Below are positions 17,500 to 25,219 of a stretch of 64,000 nucleotides of DNA, piece after piece. The stretch's first letter is position 1. The number at the start of each line of letters is the position of its first letter. Below the pieces are notes generated by a model, which made no database searches, had not been told where the DNA came from, and worked only from the letters and a program-made list of their open reading frames with translations. The stretch lies in the NCBI RefSeq assembly GCF_003863965.1, contig NZ_RRCN01000001.1, positions 7,375,071 through 7,439,070 on the forward strand, in the 5' to 3' direction. A program made the translations under genes and the position numbers. The stretch comes from Paenibacillus oralis. Lineage in GTDB: Bacteria > Bacillota > Bacilli > Paenibacillales > Paenibacillaceae.

Positions 17500-17952
17500 C
17501 TATTTTGGAGGTTCTTCGCTTTGCTGGGTCTGGCATGCCTCGCAAATCCCGTAAACCTCAAAACGATGGCGCAGCACTTTGTAGTTCCCAGGCAGCTCCA
17601 GGCCATGATCCATCGGACAATAATCAAACGGAAGCGTCTTTTCGCAATTGACGCAAATCAAGTGATGATGATGGTGCCCCGTACAATTATCCTTGAATTT
17701 CAAGCCGCCATCCATAAAGTAGAAATGCTCCAATACCCCCATCTCGCTCAACATCCGCAGATTGCGGTAAACCGTGTCCAGGCTCATGCTTGGATAACGA
17801 ATGGACATCTGATCATAGACATCTTTGGGTGACAGATAACCTTCATGATCGGCAAAAATTTGCGCCAACGTTTTTCGCTGTTCGGTCACTCTCCAACCGT
17901 TGCGCGCCATCGTATCCAGCATCTCTCTTACTTTGGACTGGCTTTCTTTCAT
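17500..17952 (-). CDS. zur: Fur-family regulator, probable zinc repressor Zur (copy 1)
   Basis: About 150 residues. A winged-helix N-terminal half (TEQRKTLAQIFADHEGYLSP; SLDTVYRNLRMLSEMGVL) is followed by the metal domain with GHHHHHLICVNCEK and a final CEAC, i.e. two Cys pairs for the structural zinc. The Bacillus Zur is 145 residues. The start is uncertain: ATG 17952 or the GTG just before it, both behind GAAGGGA. It most resembles Zur among Fur-family proteins and is surrounded by Zur boxes, so it is the likely regulator of the region. A second such gene lies at 22035. Confidence 0.78.
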   Translation of the reverse strand: MKESQSKVREMLDTMARNGWRVTEQRKTLAQIFADHEGYLSPKDVYDQMSIRYPSMSLDTVYRNLRMLSEMGVLEHFYFMDGGLKFKDNCTGHHHHHLICVNCEKTLPFDYCPMDHGLELPGNYKVLRHRFEVYGICEACQTQQSEEPPK

Positions 17953-18038
17953 CACATTGCACATTCCCTTCTTCGATATCCACAGCATAGCAACCGGCTT
18001 CATGGCGGACGTTTCGTCGGAAAGAATGCTGTCTTTAT

Positions 18039-18067
18039 ATTTTAGCAAGAACGGGGGGCGTTGTCAT
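18039..18067 (-). promoter_or_regulatory. Probable promoter of zur copy 1
   Basis: On the minus strand ATGACA (18062-18067) and TAAAAT (18039-18044) are separated by 17 bp. No Zur box overlaps it, so this copy is probably not autoregulated. Confidence 0.5.
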
Positions 18068-18102
18068 ATTGTAACCCATCGGATCCGCAGGCGACGGTTA
18101 GG

Positions 18103-18155
18103 TTTACCCGATCCGTTTTTTGTAGTAAACTCTTAATTGTAATAATTACTAATAA
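18103..18155 (+). promoter_or_regulatory. Promoter and Zur box of folE2
   Basis: TTTACC (18103-18108) and TAAACT (18126-18131) with a 17-bp spacer. The box TTGTAATAATTACTA (18137-18151) follows immediately. Confidence 0.75.
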
Positions 18156-18218
18156 ATCTCGGCAAATAGCCGGCGCTTCGTTTGAATCGCTTTGCCGCTA
18201 AACTATAAGGAGTGTACC

Positions 18219-19148
18219 ATGCAGCCAACCAACACCAAAAAGACGTTCCCCGCCAAACCGGAGCGCCATCGGCGCTTCGGCTCCACGGATCCGATACCCG
18301 GAAGCAAACCGACGCGCAAAGAACAAATGGCCGATTTGCAAAATCGCCGAGAAGATTATCTGTTTCCCATCGATCATGTCGGGATTTGCCAAGTTCAACA
18401 ACCGATCCGGGTTCTTTCGGAACTCGAGCCCAAGTCGCAAACCAGCATTGCGACGATTGCGCTGACTACGAGCCTGCCTCGGGAGTCCAAAGGCATTAAC
18501 ATGAGCCGGCTGACGGAACAGTTGGAAGTGTATCGTCAGCAGGGCTGGACCTGCCAGCTTGCGGAATTGTGCGGCTTCGTCGCTGAGCTGGCCGATCGAA
18601 TGGGCCAGGACAACGCTGAAATAACGCTGACCTTTCCTTGGTTCTATGAGCGTTCGGCGCCGGTTTCAGCGAGAACGGGACTGAATCATGCGGAAGCCTC
18701 GATCAAGGTCGCTTATGGGAAGGGACAACCCTTCACGGCTGCAGTAAGCCTGCGCGTCGCCGTAACGACGCTCTGCCCGTGCTCCAAGGAAATAAGCGAA
18801 TACAGCGCCCACAACCAGCGTGGAATGGTGACGATGACCGCCGAGATCGATCCGGCCTCCCCCCCGGTGCGTGATTGGAAAGCAATGTTGCTGGAGGCGG
18901 CGGAATCCAATGCCAGCAGCGCGCTTCACCCGGTTCTGAAACGTCCGGACGAGAAAAGGGTTACGGAACAGGCTTATGAAAACCCCCGTTTCGTGGAAGA
19001 TATGGTCCGGCTTGTCGCTGCGGATTTGTATGAGTTGGAGGTGGCGCAAGCTTTTACCGTGGAATGCCGAAATGAGGAATCGATTCATATGCATGACGCC
19101 TATGCCAAGATTACGTACGACAAAAGAAAGGAAGAGGAGGCGCGTTAA
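18219..19148 (+). CDS. folE2: GTP cyclohydrolase IB (zinc-independent type)
   Basis: 309 residues of the FolE2 family, which makes dihydroneopterin triphosphate, the first step of folate synthesis, without needing zinc. The active-site region reads TTLCPCSKEISEYSAHNQRG, with the catalytic Cys. ATG at 18219 follows AAGGAG by 6 nt. Zur-controlled folE2 is an established zinc-sparing backup for the zinc enzyme FolE, and the Zur box here fits that role. It is a single-gene unit with its own terminator. Confidence 0.93.
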   Translation: MQPTNTKKTFPAKPERHRRFGSTDPIPGSKPTRKEQMADLQNRREDYLFPIDHVGICQVQQPIRVLSELEPKSQTSIATIALTTSLPRESKGINMSRLTEQLEVYRQQGWTCQLAELCGFVAELADRMGQDNAEITLTFPWFYERSAPVSARTGLNHAEASIKVAYGKGQPFTAAVSLRVAVTTLCPCSKEISEYSAHNQRGMVTMTAEIDPASPPVRDWKAMLLEAAESNASSALHPVLKRPDEKRVTEQAYENPRFVEDMVRLVAADLYELEVAQAFTVECRNEESIHMHDAYAKITYDKRKEEEAR

Positions 19149-19197
19149 CGGCGCCTTTTCTTCCCCTGTCCTCCAGGTCCCTCCGATTTCGCAAATA

Positions 19198-19233
19198 GAA
19201 ATGCCGCGGATTCCGTTGATCCGGCGGCATTTC
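19198..19233 (+). terminator. Terminator after folE2
   Basis: Perfect 10-bp stem GAAATGCCGC / GCGGCATTTC followed by a T-rich stretch. Confidence 0.7.
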
Positions 19234-19244
19234 GTGATTTTGCT

Positions 19245-19470
19245 TTAAAATTTGGGCAGCGGATCGCTTAACGTACGCCAATTGCTTTCCATTTCTTCGG
19301 CCGTCAACAAAGCTTCATCCAATGAGCGGGTGATCTTCTCTTGGTCAAGACCGACGCCGATAAACACCAGCTTGGTCACCCGATCCCCCCACCACTCGTC
19401 CCAATCCGCCCAAATATCCGCTCAGGACCGTCACCGGAATTTTTTCGTTTTCCTTAGCCGGAACGCCCAT
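19245..19470 (-). pseudogene. COG0523 GTPase remnant with internal deletion
   Basis: The minus-strand frame starts MGVPAKENEKIPVTVLSGYL, the exact N-terminal pattern of cobW3, but breaks off inside Walker A after GYLGG. In a second frame it continues as the C-terminus (DEWWGDRVTKLVFIGVGLDQ, then EEMESNWRTLSDPLPKF-stop), matching the end of cobW3. About 330 codons between the two ends are missing. It sits 16 nt after dcd and was probably the last gene of that operon. Confidence 0.85.
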
Positions 19471-19486
19471 ATTTCACTTCAGCTCC

Positions 19487-20029
19487 TCACCTTTGCTTAT
19501 TTTCGGTATCGAGATAAATTCGGCTGCCGACCGCGCTTTGCTGCCCCTGGTATTTCCCGCGATAGGCATTCACGGCTTCCCGGTCCATCCGCGCAAACAC
19601 CAGCTGGCAGATGCGGCGTTTGGCCGACAATTTGATCGGCAGCCGATTGGCATTGAACAATTCCAAGGTAATCTGCCCCTCGAATCCCGGATCGACCCAT
19701 CCGGCATTTTGAATAAACAAGCCCATGCGGCCGATCGAACTCCGGCCTTCGACAAACGCGGTTACATCATGGGGCAAGCGAATTTTTTCCAGCGTCGTCG
19801 CCAGCAAAAAGGACTGCGGCGGAATAACCACCTCCTCGCTCTCAAACGCCTCATAAGCGATCTCCTGGGTAAGCGTCATGAAGCTATTCAAGTATTCATC
19901 GGTTTTCAAGTAATGGGTACCGAGCCGCAGATCGACGGAAGCCGGCTGAATTTGCTCTTCCGTTAGCGGTTCAATGATCAAATTCCCTTGCCGCAGCCGC
20001 TCCCTGATCGATTGATCGGACAGAATCAT
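19487..20029 (-). CDS. dcd: dCTP deaminase family protein
   Basis: 180 residues with the trimeric dCTP deaminase/dUTPase-like fold: IQPASVDLRLG near the start, VEGRSSIGRMGLF, and GWVDPGFEGQITLELFN with the catalytic Glu. It converts dCTP to dUTP (or, in some members, to dUMP). GGAG 8 nt before the ATG. It is third in an operon with a DUF3024 gene and an AAA ATPase, a setting that is not standard for nucleotide metabolism. Confidence 0.88.
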   Translation of the reverse strand: MILSDQSIRERLRQGNLIIEPLTEEQIQPASVDLRLGTHYLKTDEYLNSFMTLTQEIAYEAFESEEVVIPPQSFLLATTLEKIRLPHDVTAFVEGRSSIGRMGLFIQNAGWVDPGFEGQITLELFNANRLPIKLSAKRRICQLVFARMDREAVNAYRGKYQGQQSAVGSRIYLDTENKQR

Positions 20030-20054
20030 GGGACGGTCTCCTTTCTACCATCGT

Positions 20055-20867
20055 TTAAAGACATACTTTAGGCTTATATTCCGAATAAGCGTCTTCGATA
20101 TGCACGCGGCCAAGCGAGGTATCTCCAATGATCGCCTTCCGCTTGGCTTTGAGCAGGATTTGTTCCATATCGGCAAAACTGCACCCCTTCAACAAATCCG
20201 ACGCTGCCTTATGAAGCGCCTCCTCATGCTCGAAATCTTCCAGGTGCAGGCGAATAAATTGTTCTCTGTCCGTCTCTTCCGGCATGCCGTAAATCATTTT
20301 CGTATCAAACCGGCGCCAAATCGCTTGATCCAATTCCGCTTCAAGATTGGTAGCGGCGATGAAAACGCTGCTTCCTTCGAATTCATCCAGGCATTGCAGC
20401 AAGGTATTCACCACTCTGGCCATTTCCTTGACCTCATCGTTGTTATCGCGCGTTCTGCCGACCGCGTCGAACTCATCCAGGAACAAGACGCACGGCGTGG
20501 TTTTGGCGTAATCAAATATTTTGCGAATATTGCTCCCCGTCTCGCCCAAATGGCTATGAATCACCGCGTCCAGCCTCACTAAAATTAACGGGAGCTCCAG
20601 ACAAGCGGCGAGATAAAAGGCGGTTAGCGTTTTTCCGGTGCCCGGCGGCCCGAACATGACGATTTTATTGGGCATCGGAACATCGTACTGCTCGAACTTC
20701 TCCTTCATCCCGAGAATCGCAATAAACTCTTCAATGATTTGCCGATTGACAGGCGCAAGTACGATGCGCTTTGTTTTCTTTTTACACTCTTTTGGCGTAA
20801 AATAGGTTGCCATATCCGTCCCCTTGGAGCGGGGAAGGCGAAAATTTCCGTTATTGTTTTTGCTCAT
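20055..20867 (-). CDS. AAA+ ATPase (FtsH/SpoVK-like single domain)
   Basis: About 270 residues. Walker A GPPGTGKT, Walker B CVLFLDEFDAVGRTRD, sensor AATN and arginine finger RRFDTK are present. There is no protease domain or membrane segment, so it should act as a remodelling ATPase on an unknown partner. Two starts are possible: ATG 20867 (AAGGAG 10 nt upstream) or ATG 20813 (AAGGGG 7 nt upstream). It lies between a DUF3024 gene and dcd in one operon. Confidence 0.82.
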   Translation of the reverse strand: MSKNNNGNFRLPRSKGTDMATYFTPKECKKKTKRIVLAPVNRQIIEEFIAILGMKEKFEQYDVPMPNKIVMFGPPGTGKTLTAFYLAACLELPLILVRLDAVIHSHLGETGSNIRKIFDYAKTTPCVLFLDEFDAVGRTRDNNDEVKEMARVVNTLLQCLDEFEGSSVFIAATNLEAELDQAIWRRFDTKMIYGMPEETDREQFIRLHLEDFEHEEALHKAASDLLKGCSFADMEQILLKAKRKAIIGDTSLGRVHIEDAYSEYKPKVCL

Positions 20868-20911
20868 GCAGGCCATACTCCTTTTTCGATACGCAGCTTT
20901 TTTGTCCGGCC

Positions 20912-21244
20912 CTATGAAACCCAAAAGATCCCCTCGCGATCCAGTTCGACCTGTTCCAACTGCCGTTCGAAATCCGGATGGGGCGCAATGGATTTAACCG
21001 GTCCCCACTCCCGGTTCGCATTTTGGGCATACACGCTCCATTGATTTTGCTCCAAACGGAACTGTACGATGGCGGAGCCGATCCATGTTCGTCCGTGGGA
21101 ATAGGGCCGTTCCTCAAGCAAAGTCAGCCCCTCACCGCTCCATTCGTATTTTAATCGGACAGAGGAGCGGACGTTGGGAGGAACCTTCACTTCGAAATAG
21201 CCGTCCAAAATCGCTTCAAGTCTTCGGGCCGTAAATGAATCCAC
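20912..21244 (-). CDS. DUF3024 domain protein
   Basis: 110 residues from a GTG at 21244 with AGGAGG 8 nt upstream. Features are FTARRLEAILDGYFEVKVPP, SVRLKYEWSG, and the later IVQFRLEQNQWSVYAQNANR, as in the DUF3024 family of unknown function. First gene of the DUF3024-AAA-dcd operon. It overlaps the 3' remnant of a plus-strand gene. Confidence 0.7.
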   Translation of the reverse strand: MDSFTARRLEAILDGYFEVKVPPNVRSSVRLKYEWSGEGLTLLEERPYSHGRTWIGSAIVQFRLEQNQWSVYAQNANREWGPVKSIAPHPDFERQLEQVELDREGIFWVS

Positions 21245-21249
21245 CGCGA

Positions 21250-21395
21250 TCACCTCCTCGCTGGTTCAGTTTGCGGGCAAGCGGATCGACTACGAACGCG
21301 CGGAATGTCAAGGTCCTTCCTATATGGTTATCATCGGTTACGAATTGGATGAGCGCGCGCTATTGGAGGAATGGCGGAGCCAGCTGACCAGGTGA
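21250..21395 (+). pseudogene. 3' remnant of a plus-strand gene
   Basis: An open frame without a start reads LVQFAGKRIDYERAECQGPS, then YMVIIGYELDERALLEEWRS, ending QLTR-stop at 21395. The pattern of an IGYELD strand followed by a helix resembles the C-terminal domain of CobW-type proteins, but the identity is tentative. Its 5' part was replaced by the DUF3024 gene on the opposite strand. Confidence 0.5.
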
Positions 21396-21747
21396 AAATC
21401 TAACGCTTACGAGAAAGCTTATTTCCCGGTTTCTCTTCAGAAATGGATCGGTTTTGTTCTTATAAAGCGTGTGATCAGCGTTAGAAATGAAAATCATGCT
21501 CTTTTGCCCATATAAGCTTCCTGACAAGCGTTAGCGTAAATACGAACGGAACCCGTCGGTTCTTTGGCGCCACCTCGTTCGTCAAGTGTTGATTTTTTTC
21601 AATTGCGCTCCCCCTCAAAGCATAATAGCGCCATAAAATGGCGCTATTATCGAGCGAGGGCAGGAACAAAGACCGGGTAACGTTCCGCCGAATCGGACGC
21701 AACTCTGAATCGGATACAGCCCCAAATCGGTAGCTTCCCCAACCGGA
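21396..21747. other. Intergenic stretch with repeats of GCGTTAG
   Basis: No gene. TCTAACGCTTAC (21401) and the oppositely oriented AGCGTTAGA (about 21477) and AAGCGTTAGCGTAA (about 21527) could pair with each other in RNA. A strong hairpin terminator lies at 21622-21650. Confidence 0.4.
21622..21650. terminator. Terminator downstream of the znu-zur-rpsN2 operon
   Basis: Perfect 13-bp inverted repeat ATAATAGCGCCAT / ATGGCGCTATTAT with an AAA loop, about 100 nt after rpsN2. Confidence 0.65.
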
Positions 21748-22017
21748 TTACCAACTGGCCTTTTTCACGCCGGGAATTTTCCCTTGGTGGGCCAGTTCGC
21801 GAAAGACGATCCGGGACACCTTATATTTGCTGATATACCCTCTTGGTCGCCCCGTCACCGAACAACGGTTATGCAACCGGGTCGACGATGAATCGCGAGG
21901 CAGCTTTTGCAAAGCCGTAAAATCCCCTTGTTCTTTCAGCTCTCTGCGCTTTTCGGCATACTTTTGCACCAGAGCTTGTCTTTTCTGTTCTTTAACCACT
22001 TTTGATTTCTTGGCCAT
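21748..22017 (-). CDS. rpsN2: Ribosomal protein S14, zinc-independent paralogue
   Basis: 89 residues starting MAKKSKVVKEQKRQALVQKY; GGAGGG precedes the ATG. The C-terminal half (STRLHNRCSVTGRPRGYISK) has the longer form without the four-Cys zinc site of the essential short S14. Such C-minus paralogues are turned on by Zur so that ribosomes can be built without zinc. Last gene of the znuCBA-zur-rpsN2 operon. Confidence 0.93.
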   Translation of the reverse strand: MAKKSKVVKEQKRQALVQKYAEKRRELKEQGDFTALQKLPRDSSSTRLHNRCSVTGRPRGYISKYKVSRIVFRELAHQGKIPGVKKASW

Positions 22018-22034
22018 GGCTGTTCTTCCCTCCT

Positions 22035-22457
22035 TTAGCTTGCGGCACACGAGCCGCATAGGCCGTAAATTTCAAATTTGTGCGAAACGACTTGGAACGT
22101 TTCCGGCAGATTGATATCGTTGTCCAGCGGGCAAAAATCGATCGGAAACGTCCGCTGGCATTGGAGGCAGATCAGATGATGATGATGCCGTTCCGGGCCG
22201 CATCGCAACTTAAAGCGGACCCCCTCCGGAAAATCGAATTGTTCAATCAGGTTGATCTCCGTGAGCAAACGAAGATTTCGATACACCGTATCGTAACTAG
22301 CCCCCGGAAGACGCTCCGCGATATAAGCGTGAACCTGGCGCGGCAACACGAATCCGGTGGAGACGGAGAACAGCTCCGCGATCCATCTCCGCTGCGAGGT
22401 TATGCGCAAACCTTTGGACTCCATGGTTTGAATCAAGCGATTTGGTTTGTTCTCCAT
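22035..22457 (-). CDS. zur: Fur-family regulator, Zur-like (copy 2)
   Basis: 140 residues with winged helix (ASYDTVYRNLRLLTEINLIE), ERHHHHLICLQCQR, FCPLD and a final CGSC, the same plan as copy 1. GGGGAG precedes the ATG at 22457. It lies between znuA and rpsN2 in the Zur-controlled zinc operon, so this copy is probably autoregulated. Which copy is the main zinc sensor cannot be decided here. Confidence 0.8.
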   Translation of the reverse strand: MENKPNRLIQTMESKGLRITSQRRWIAELFSVSTGFVLPRQVHAYIAERLPGASYDTVYRNLRLLTEINLIEQFDFPEGVRFKLRCGPERHHHHLICLQCQRTFPIDFCPLDNDINLPETFQVVSHKFEIYGLCGSCAAS

Positions 22458-22506
22458 CCTTACATCTCCCCCGGTAATCAGATCTCCGCCACTGATTCGC
22501 CAAGCC

Positions 22507-23619
22507 TTATTCGTTTAACGCCGTCTTCAACGCATCCAGATTTTGCCGCATGACCGCAATATAGTCGAGGCCGCCGGCCAACTCTTCTTCCGTCAAACCT
22601 TCAATCGGATTCAGCACCGCCGATTTTGCCCCAATTTCGGAAGCGATCGTATCGGCGACCTTGGAAGAGACCAGGGTTTCAAAGAAGATCGTCTTCACGT
22701 TGTGCTCTTTGGCAAACTCGACAATTTCGGCCATTTGGGCAGCCGACGGTTCATGATCCGGGGATAACCCGGCAATCGGAACCTGAGTCAATCCATATTG
22801 TTTGGCGAGGTACCCAAATGCGGCATGCTGTGTAATGAAGTCCTTGCGCTTGCTGTCCTTCAACGCTTCGGTAAATTCCTTATCGAGCGCCTCCAACTCG
22901 GCAACATAAGCGTCGGCGTTGGCTTTAAACGTATCTTTGTATTCCGGCGCGGCTTCGGAAAGCCCCTTCTCGATATTGCGAACCTCTTGAATCGCCAATG
23001 CCGGCGACAGCCATACGTGGGGATCCAGGCCGCCGTGATCATGGTCATGACCGTGTTCTTCATGCTCCTCGCCTTCATGGGCGTGTTCGCCTTCCTCATG
23101 GGCATGCTCACCTTCTTCATGCGCATGCTCGCCTTCTTCATGAGCCTCTTCGCCATGCTCATGCTCATGTCCATGATCATGCTCTCCGGAGCCTTCCATC
23201 ACCTCAATCCCGTGGCTGGCTTCAATCGCTTTAAGCCCGGTGCCCTTGGCGCTGTCCAACACCTGCTCAGCCCAGCCTTCCATGCCCGCTCCGTTGTATA
23301 CGAGCACATCGGCCTCGGAAATGGCGGCCATATCCTGCGGCGTCGGCTCCCAATCATGCGGTTCCATCCCGGCTGGAACCAGATTCTCCACGTTAGCCAA
23401 GTCCCCCGCTACATGACGGGTAAATTCATACATGGGATAAAAACTCGTCTTGATTTCCAGGATTTCCGCCGCAGGCTTATCCGCACCCGCCTCGGGCGCG
23501 GCGGACGAGCCGTTATTCCCCCCGGCATTCCCCGCCGTTCCTGCATTTGAGCCGCAACCGGCTGCAACCAGCATCACCGATAAGGACAAAACCGTTAAAC
23601 TACGATTCCAAAATTTCAT
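22507..23619 (-). CDS. znuA: Zinc ABC transporter, substrate-binding lipoprotein
   Basis: 370 residues with lipobox VAAGC (Cys22) and the cluster A-I metal-binding fold: FYPMYEFTRHVAG, NLVPAGMEPHDWEPTPQD (metal His), HVWLSP (metal His) and ITQHAAFGYLA. A very long His/Glu loop (about residues 145-200) contains repeats of EEGEHAH, far longer than the usual ZnuA loop. This loop normally gathers zinc for the binding site. The start overlaps the znuB end by 20 nt. Confidence 0.95.
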   Translation of the reverse strand: MKFWNRSLTVLSLSVMLVAAGCGSNAGTAGNAGGNNGSSAAPEAGADKPAAEILEIKTSFYPMYEFTRHVAGDLANVENLVPAGMEPHDWEPTPQDMAAISEADVLVYNGAGMEGWAEQVLDSAKGTGLKAIEASHGIEVMEGSGEHDHGHEHEHGEEAHEEGEHAHEEGEHAHEEGEHAHEGEEHEEHGHDHDHGGLDPHVWLSPALAIQEVRNIEKGLSEAAPEYKDTFKANADAYVAELEALDKEFTEALKDSKRKDFITQHAAFGYLAKQYGLTQVPIAGLSPDHEPSAAQMAEIVEFAKEHNVKTIFFETLVSSKVADTIASEIGAKSAVLNPIEGLTEEELAGGLDYIAVMRQNLDALKTALNE

Positions 23620-24472
23620 GCTTCATGTACCCCTTTTTTTCATATTGTTTTTTGGTGCTGCGCCGCCCATGAAGCCGCAGCAGCTTTTGTACCAGCAACG
23701 TCGTCAGCAGGAAAGCCAGCAAAATCAGGGCGATCGTCCCGCCCGGCGGCGTATCGATATAATAGGATAGCGTCAGGCCGGAAAAAACGCCGGCCAGGCC
23801 GGTGCCGACGGAAATCAGAAGCGCCGCCGCAAAACCGGAGGCAACGCGCAACGCCAGCGAGGCCGGCAGGACGATCAGCGCCGAAACCAGAAGCACCCCT
23901 ACAACCGGCATGGCGGCGGCGACGGTCATCCCGGTCAACACGGCAAAGGAGAAAGACAGCAGCTTGACCCTGACGCCGGATGCCGCGGCCGTTTCCTCAT
24001 CGAAAGTCAGATTGTAAAGAGGACGCCGCAGGATGATAAAATAAAGCAGCCCGACCAGCGCTACGGCGGCAATCAGCAGCAGTTGGGTATCGCTCACCGC
24101 CACAATGGAACCGAACAGATAGGAGCTGAAGCTTTTGCTCCAATTTTGCTTTAAGCTCATCAGTACAACCGCAAGCGCCAGCCCCGAAGTCATGATGATC
24201 GCGACCGGCAGCTCGCTGTATGTACGGTAGGAGCGGCGCAGCTGTTCGATGACAACGCCTCCGGCAACGGCCACGGCAAAACCGCTGAGGGAAGGATTCA
24301 AATACATCACCGAGCCCAAAGCTACCCCGGCGAGGGAGACATGGGACAGTGTATCCGCCATCAACGCCTGACGGCGAAGCATAAGATAAACGCCGAGCAG
24401 CGGAGCGATGATGCCGATCAAGCCTCCTGCCCAAAAGGCGCGCTGCATAAATTCGTAACCGAATATCGCCAT
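23600..24472 (-). CDS. znuB: Zinc ABC transporter, permease
   Basis: 290 residues, about eight membrane segments, ABC-3 family (FMQRAFWAGGLIGIIAPLLG; ADTLSHVSLAGVALG). It overlaps znuC by 55 nt and znuA by 20 nt, showing tight coupling within the operon. Confidence 0.93.
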   Translation of the reverse strand: MAIFGYEFMQRAFWAGGLIGIIAPLLGVYLMLRRQALMADTLSHVSLAGVALGSVMYLNPSLSGFAVAVAGGVVIEQLRRSYRTYSELPVAIIMTSGLALAVVLMSLKQNWSKSFSSYLFGSIVAVSDTQLLLIAAVALVGLLYFIILRRPLYNLTFDEETAAASGVRVKLLSFSFAVLTGMTVAAAMPVVGVLLVSALIVLPASLALRVASGFAAALLISVGTGLAGVFSGLTLSYYIDTPPGGTIALILLAFLLTTLLVQKLLRLHGRRSTKKQYEKKGYMKHEILES

Positions 24473-25125
24473 CCCTCATCCTCCTTCCGCTCCAATTGAA
24501 TCAATGTATCAAGATATGGCGCCGCTTCCTCAAGTCCATGCGTGACCATAATCACCGTTCGGCCTTGCTCGGTTACGCTCTCTCTCAGCAGTTTGTAAAG
24601 CTCCGCCCGGCTTGCCGCATCCATCCCCGTCATCGGCTCATCCAACACGAGCACTTGCGGCTCCTGGGCCAGTGCGCGGGCGATGCAAACGCGTTGCTTT
24701 TGCCCCCCCGACAACTCTCCGACTTTGCGATGGCGAAACTCCCACATGCCCACCTGTTTCAAGCTTCGCTCCACCGCCTGCCGATGTTCTTCCTTGAACC
24801 GGCCGAACAGTCCGACGCGGGAAAAACAGCCCGAACGGACCAGCTCGATCACTTTGCTGGGAAAACCGGCATTAAACGAAGCTACTTGCTGGGGCACATA
24901 GCCCACCGTCATCTTTGAACCGTCTTCCTGAACCCCGCCCAACCGGACCGAACCGCTCCAGGGTTTAAGCAGCCCCAGCATCAGCTTCAGCAAAGTCGTT
25001 TTGGCCGCGCCGTTCGACCCCGCGATGCCGATGAATTGTCCGGCATGGATGTCCAGCGTCAAGTTATCAATGACCGGCTCATTTCCGTATCCAAACACAA
25101 CCTCATGCATGGATGATAAAATCAC
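24418..25125 (-). CDS. znuC: Zinc ABC transporter, ATPase
   Basis: 235 residues; Walker A GSNGAAKTTL, with an alanine where a glycine is usual (GAAK for GAGK), signature LSGGQKQR and Walker B VLVLDEPMTGMD. GTG start at 25125 behind AAGGAAGAG. First gene of the znuCBA-zur-rpsN2 operon, just downstream of two Zur boxes. Confidence 0.93.
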   Translation of the reverse strand: MILSSMHEVVFGYGNEPVIDNLTLDIHAGQFIGIAGSNGAAKTTLLKLMLGLLKPWSGSVRLGGVQEDGSKMTVGYVPQQVASFNAGFPSKVIELVRSGCFSRVGLFGRFKEEHRQAVERSLKQVGMWEFRHRKVGELSGGQKQRVCIARALAQEPQVLVLDEPMTGMDAASRAELYKLLRESVTEQGRTVIMVTHGLEEAAPYLDTLIQLERKEDEGWRYSVTNLCSAPFGQEA

Positions 25126-25144
25126 ATCAATCTCTTCCTTTTAA

Positions 25145-25200
25145 TCGTAATCATTACGTATTATAGAAAACATAATATCGTAATGATTACGATTTGTAAA
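25145..25200 (-). promoter_or_regulatory. Promoter and two Zur boxes of the znu operon
   Basis: On the minus strand TTTACA (25195-25200) and TATTAT (25172-25177) are 17 bp apart. The spacer holds a perfect Zur box, TCGTAATGATTACGA (25178-25192, plus-strand reading). A second box, TCGTAATCATTACGT (25145-25159), lies downstream of the start point. Confidence 0.92.
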
Positions 25201-25219
25201 CCTTCTTCGCCAAAACGCT

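Noticed and set aside
21481..21702. 73-residue minus-strand frame after rpsN2
   Set aside because: It runs through the terminator hairpin and has no ribosome site or recognisable sequence.
22990..23200. Tandem repeats that might suggest a repeat array
   Set aside because: They are the codons of the His/Glu loop of ZnuA. No CRISPR-type repeat-spacer structure was seen anywhere in the window.
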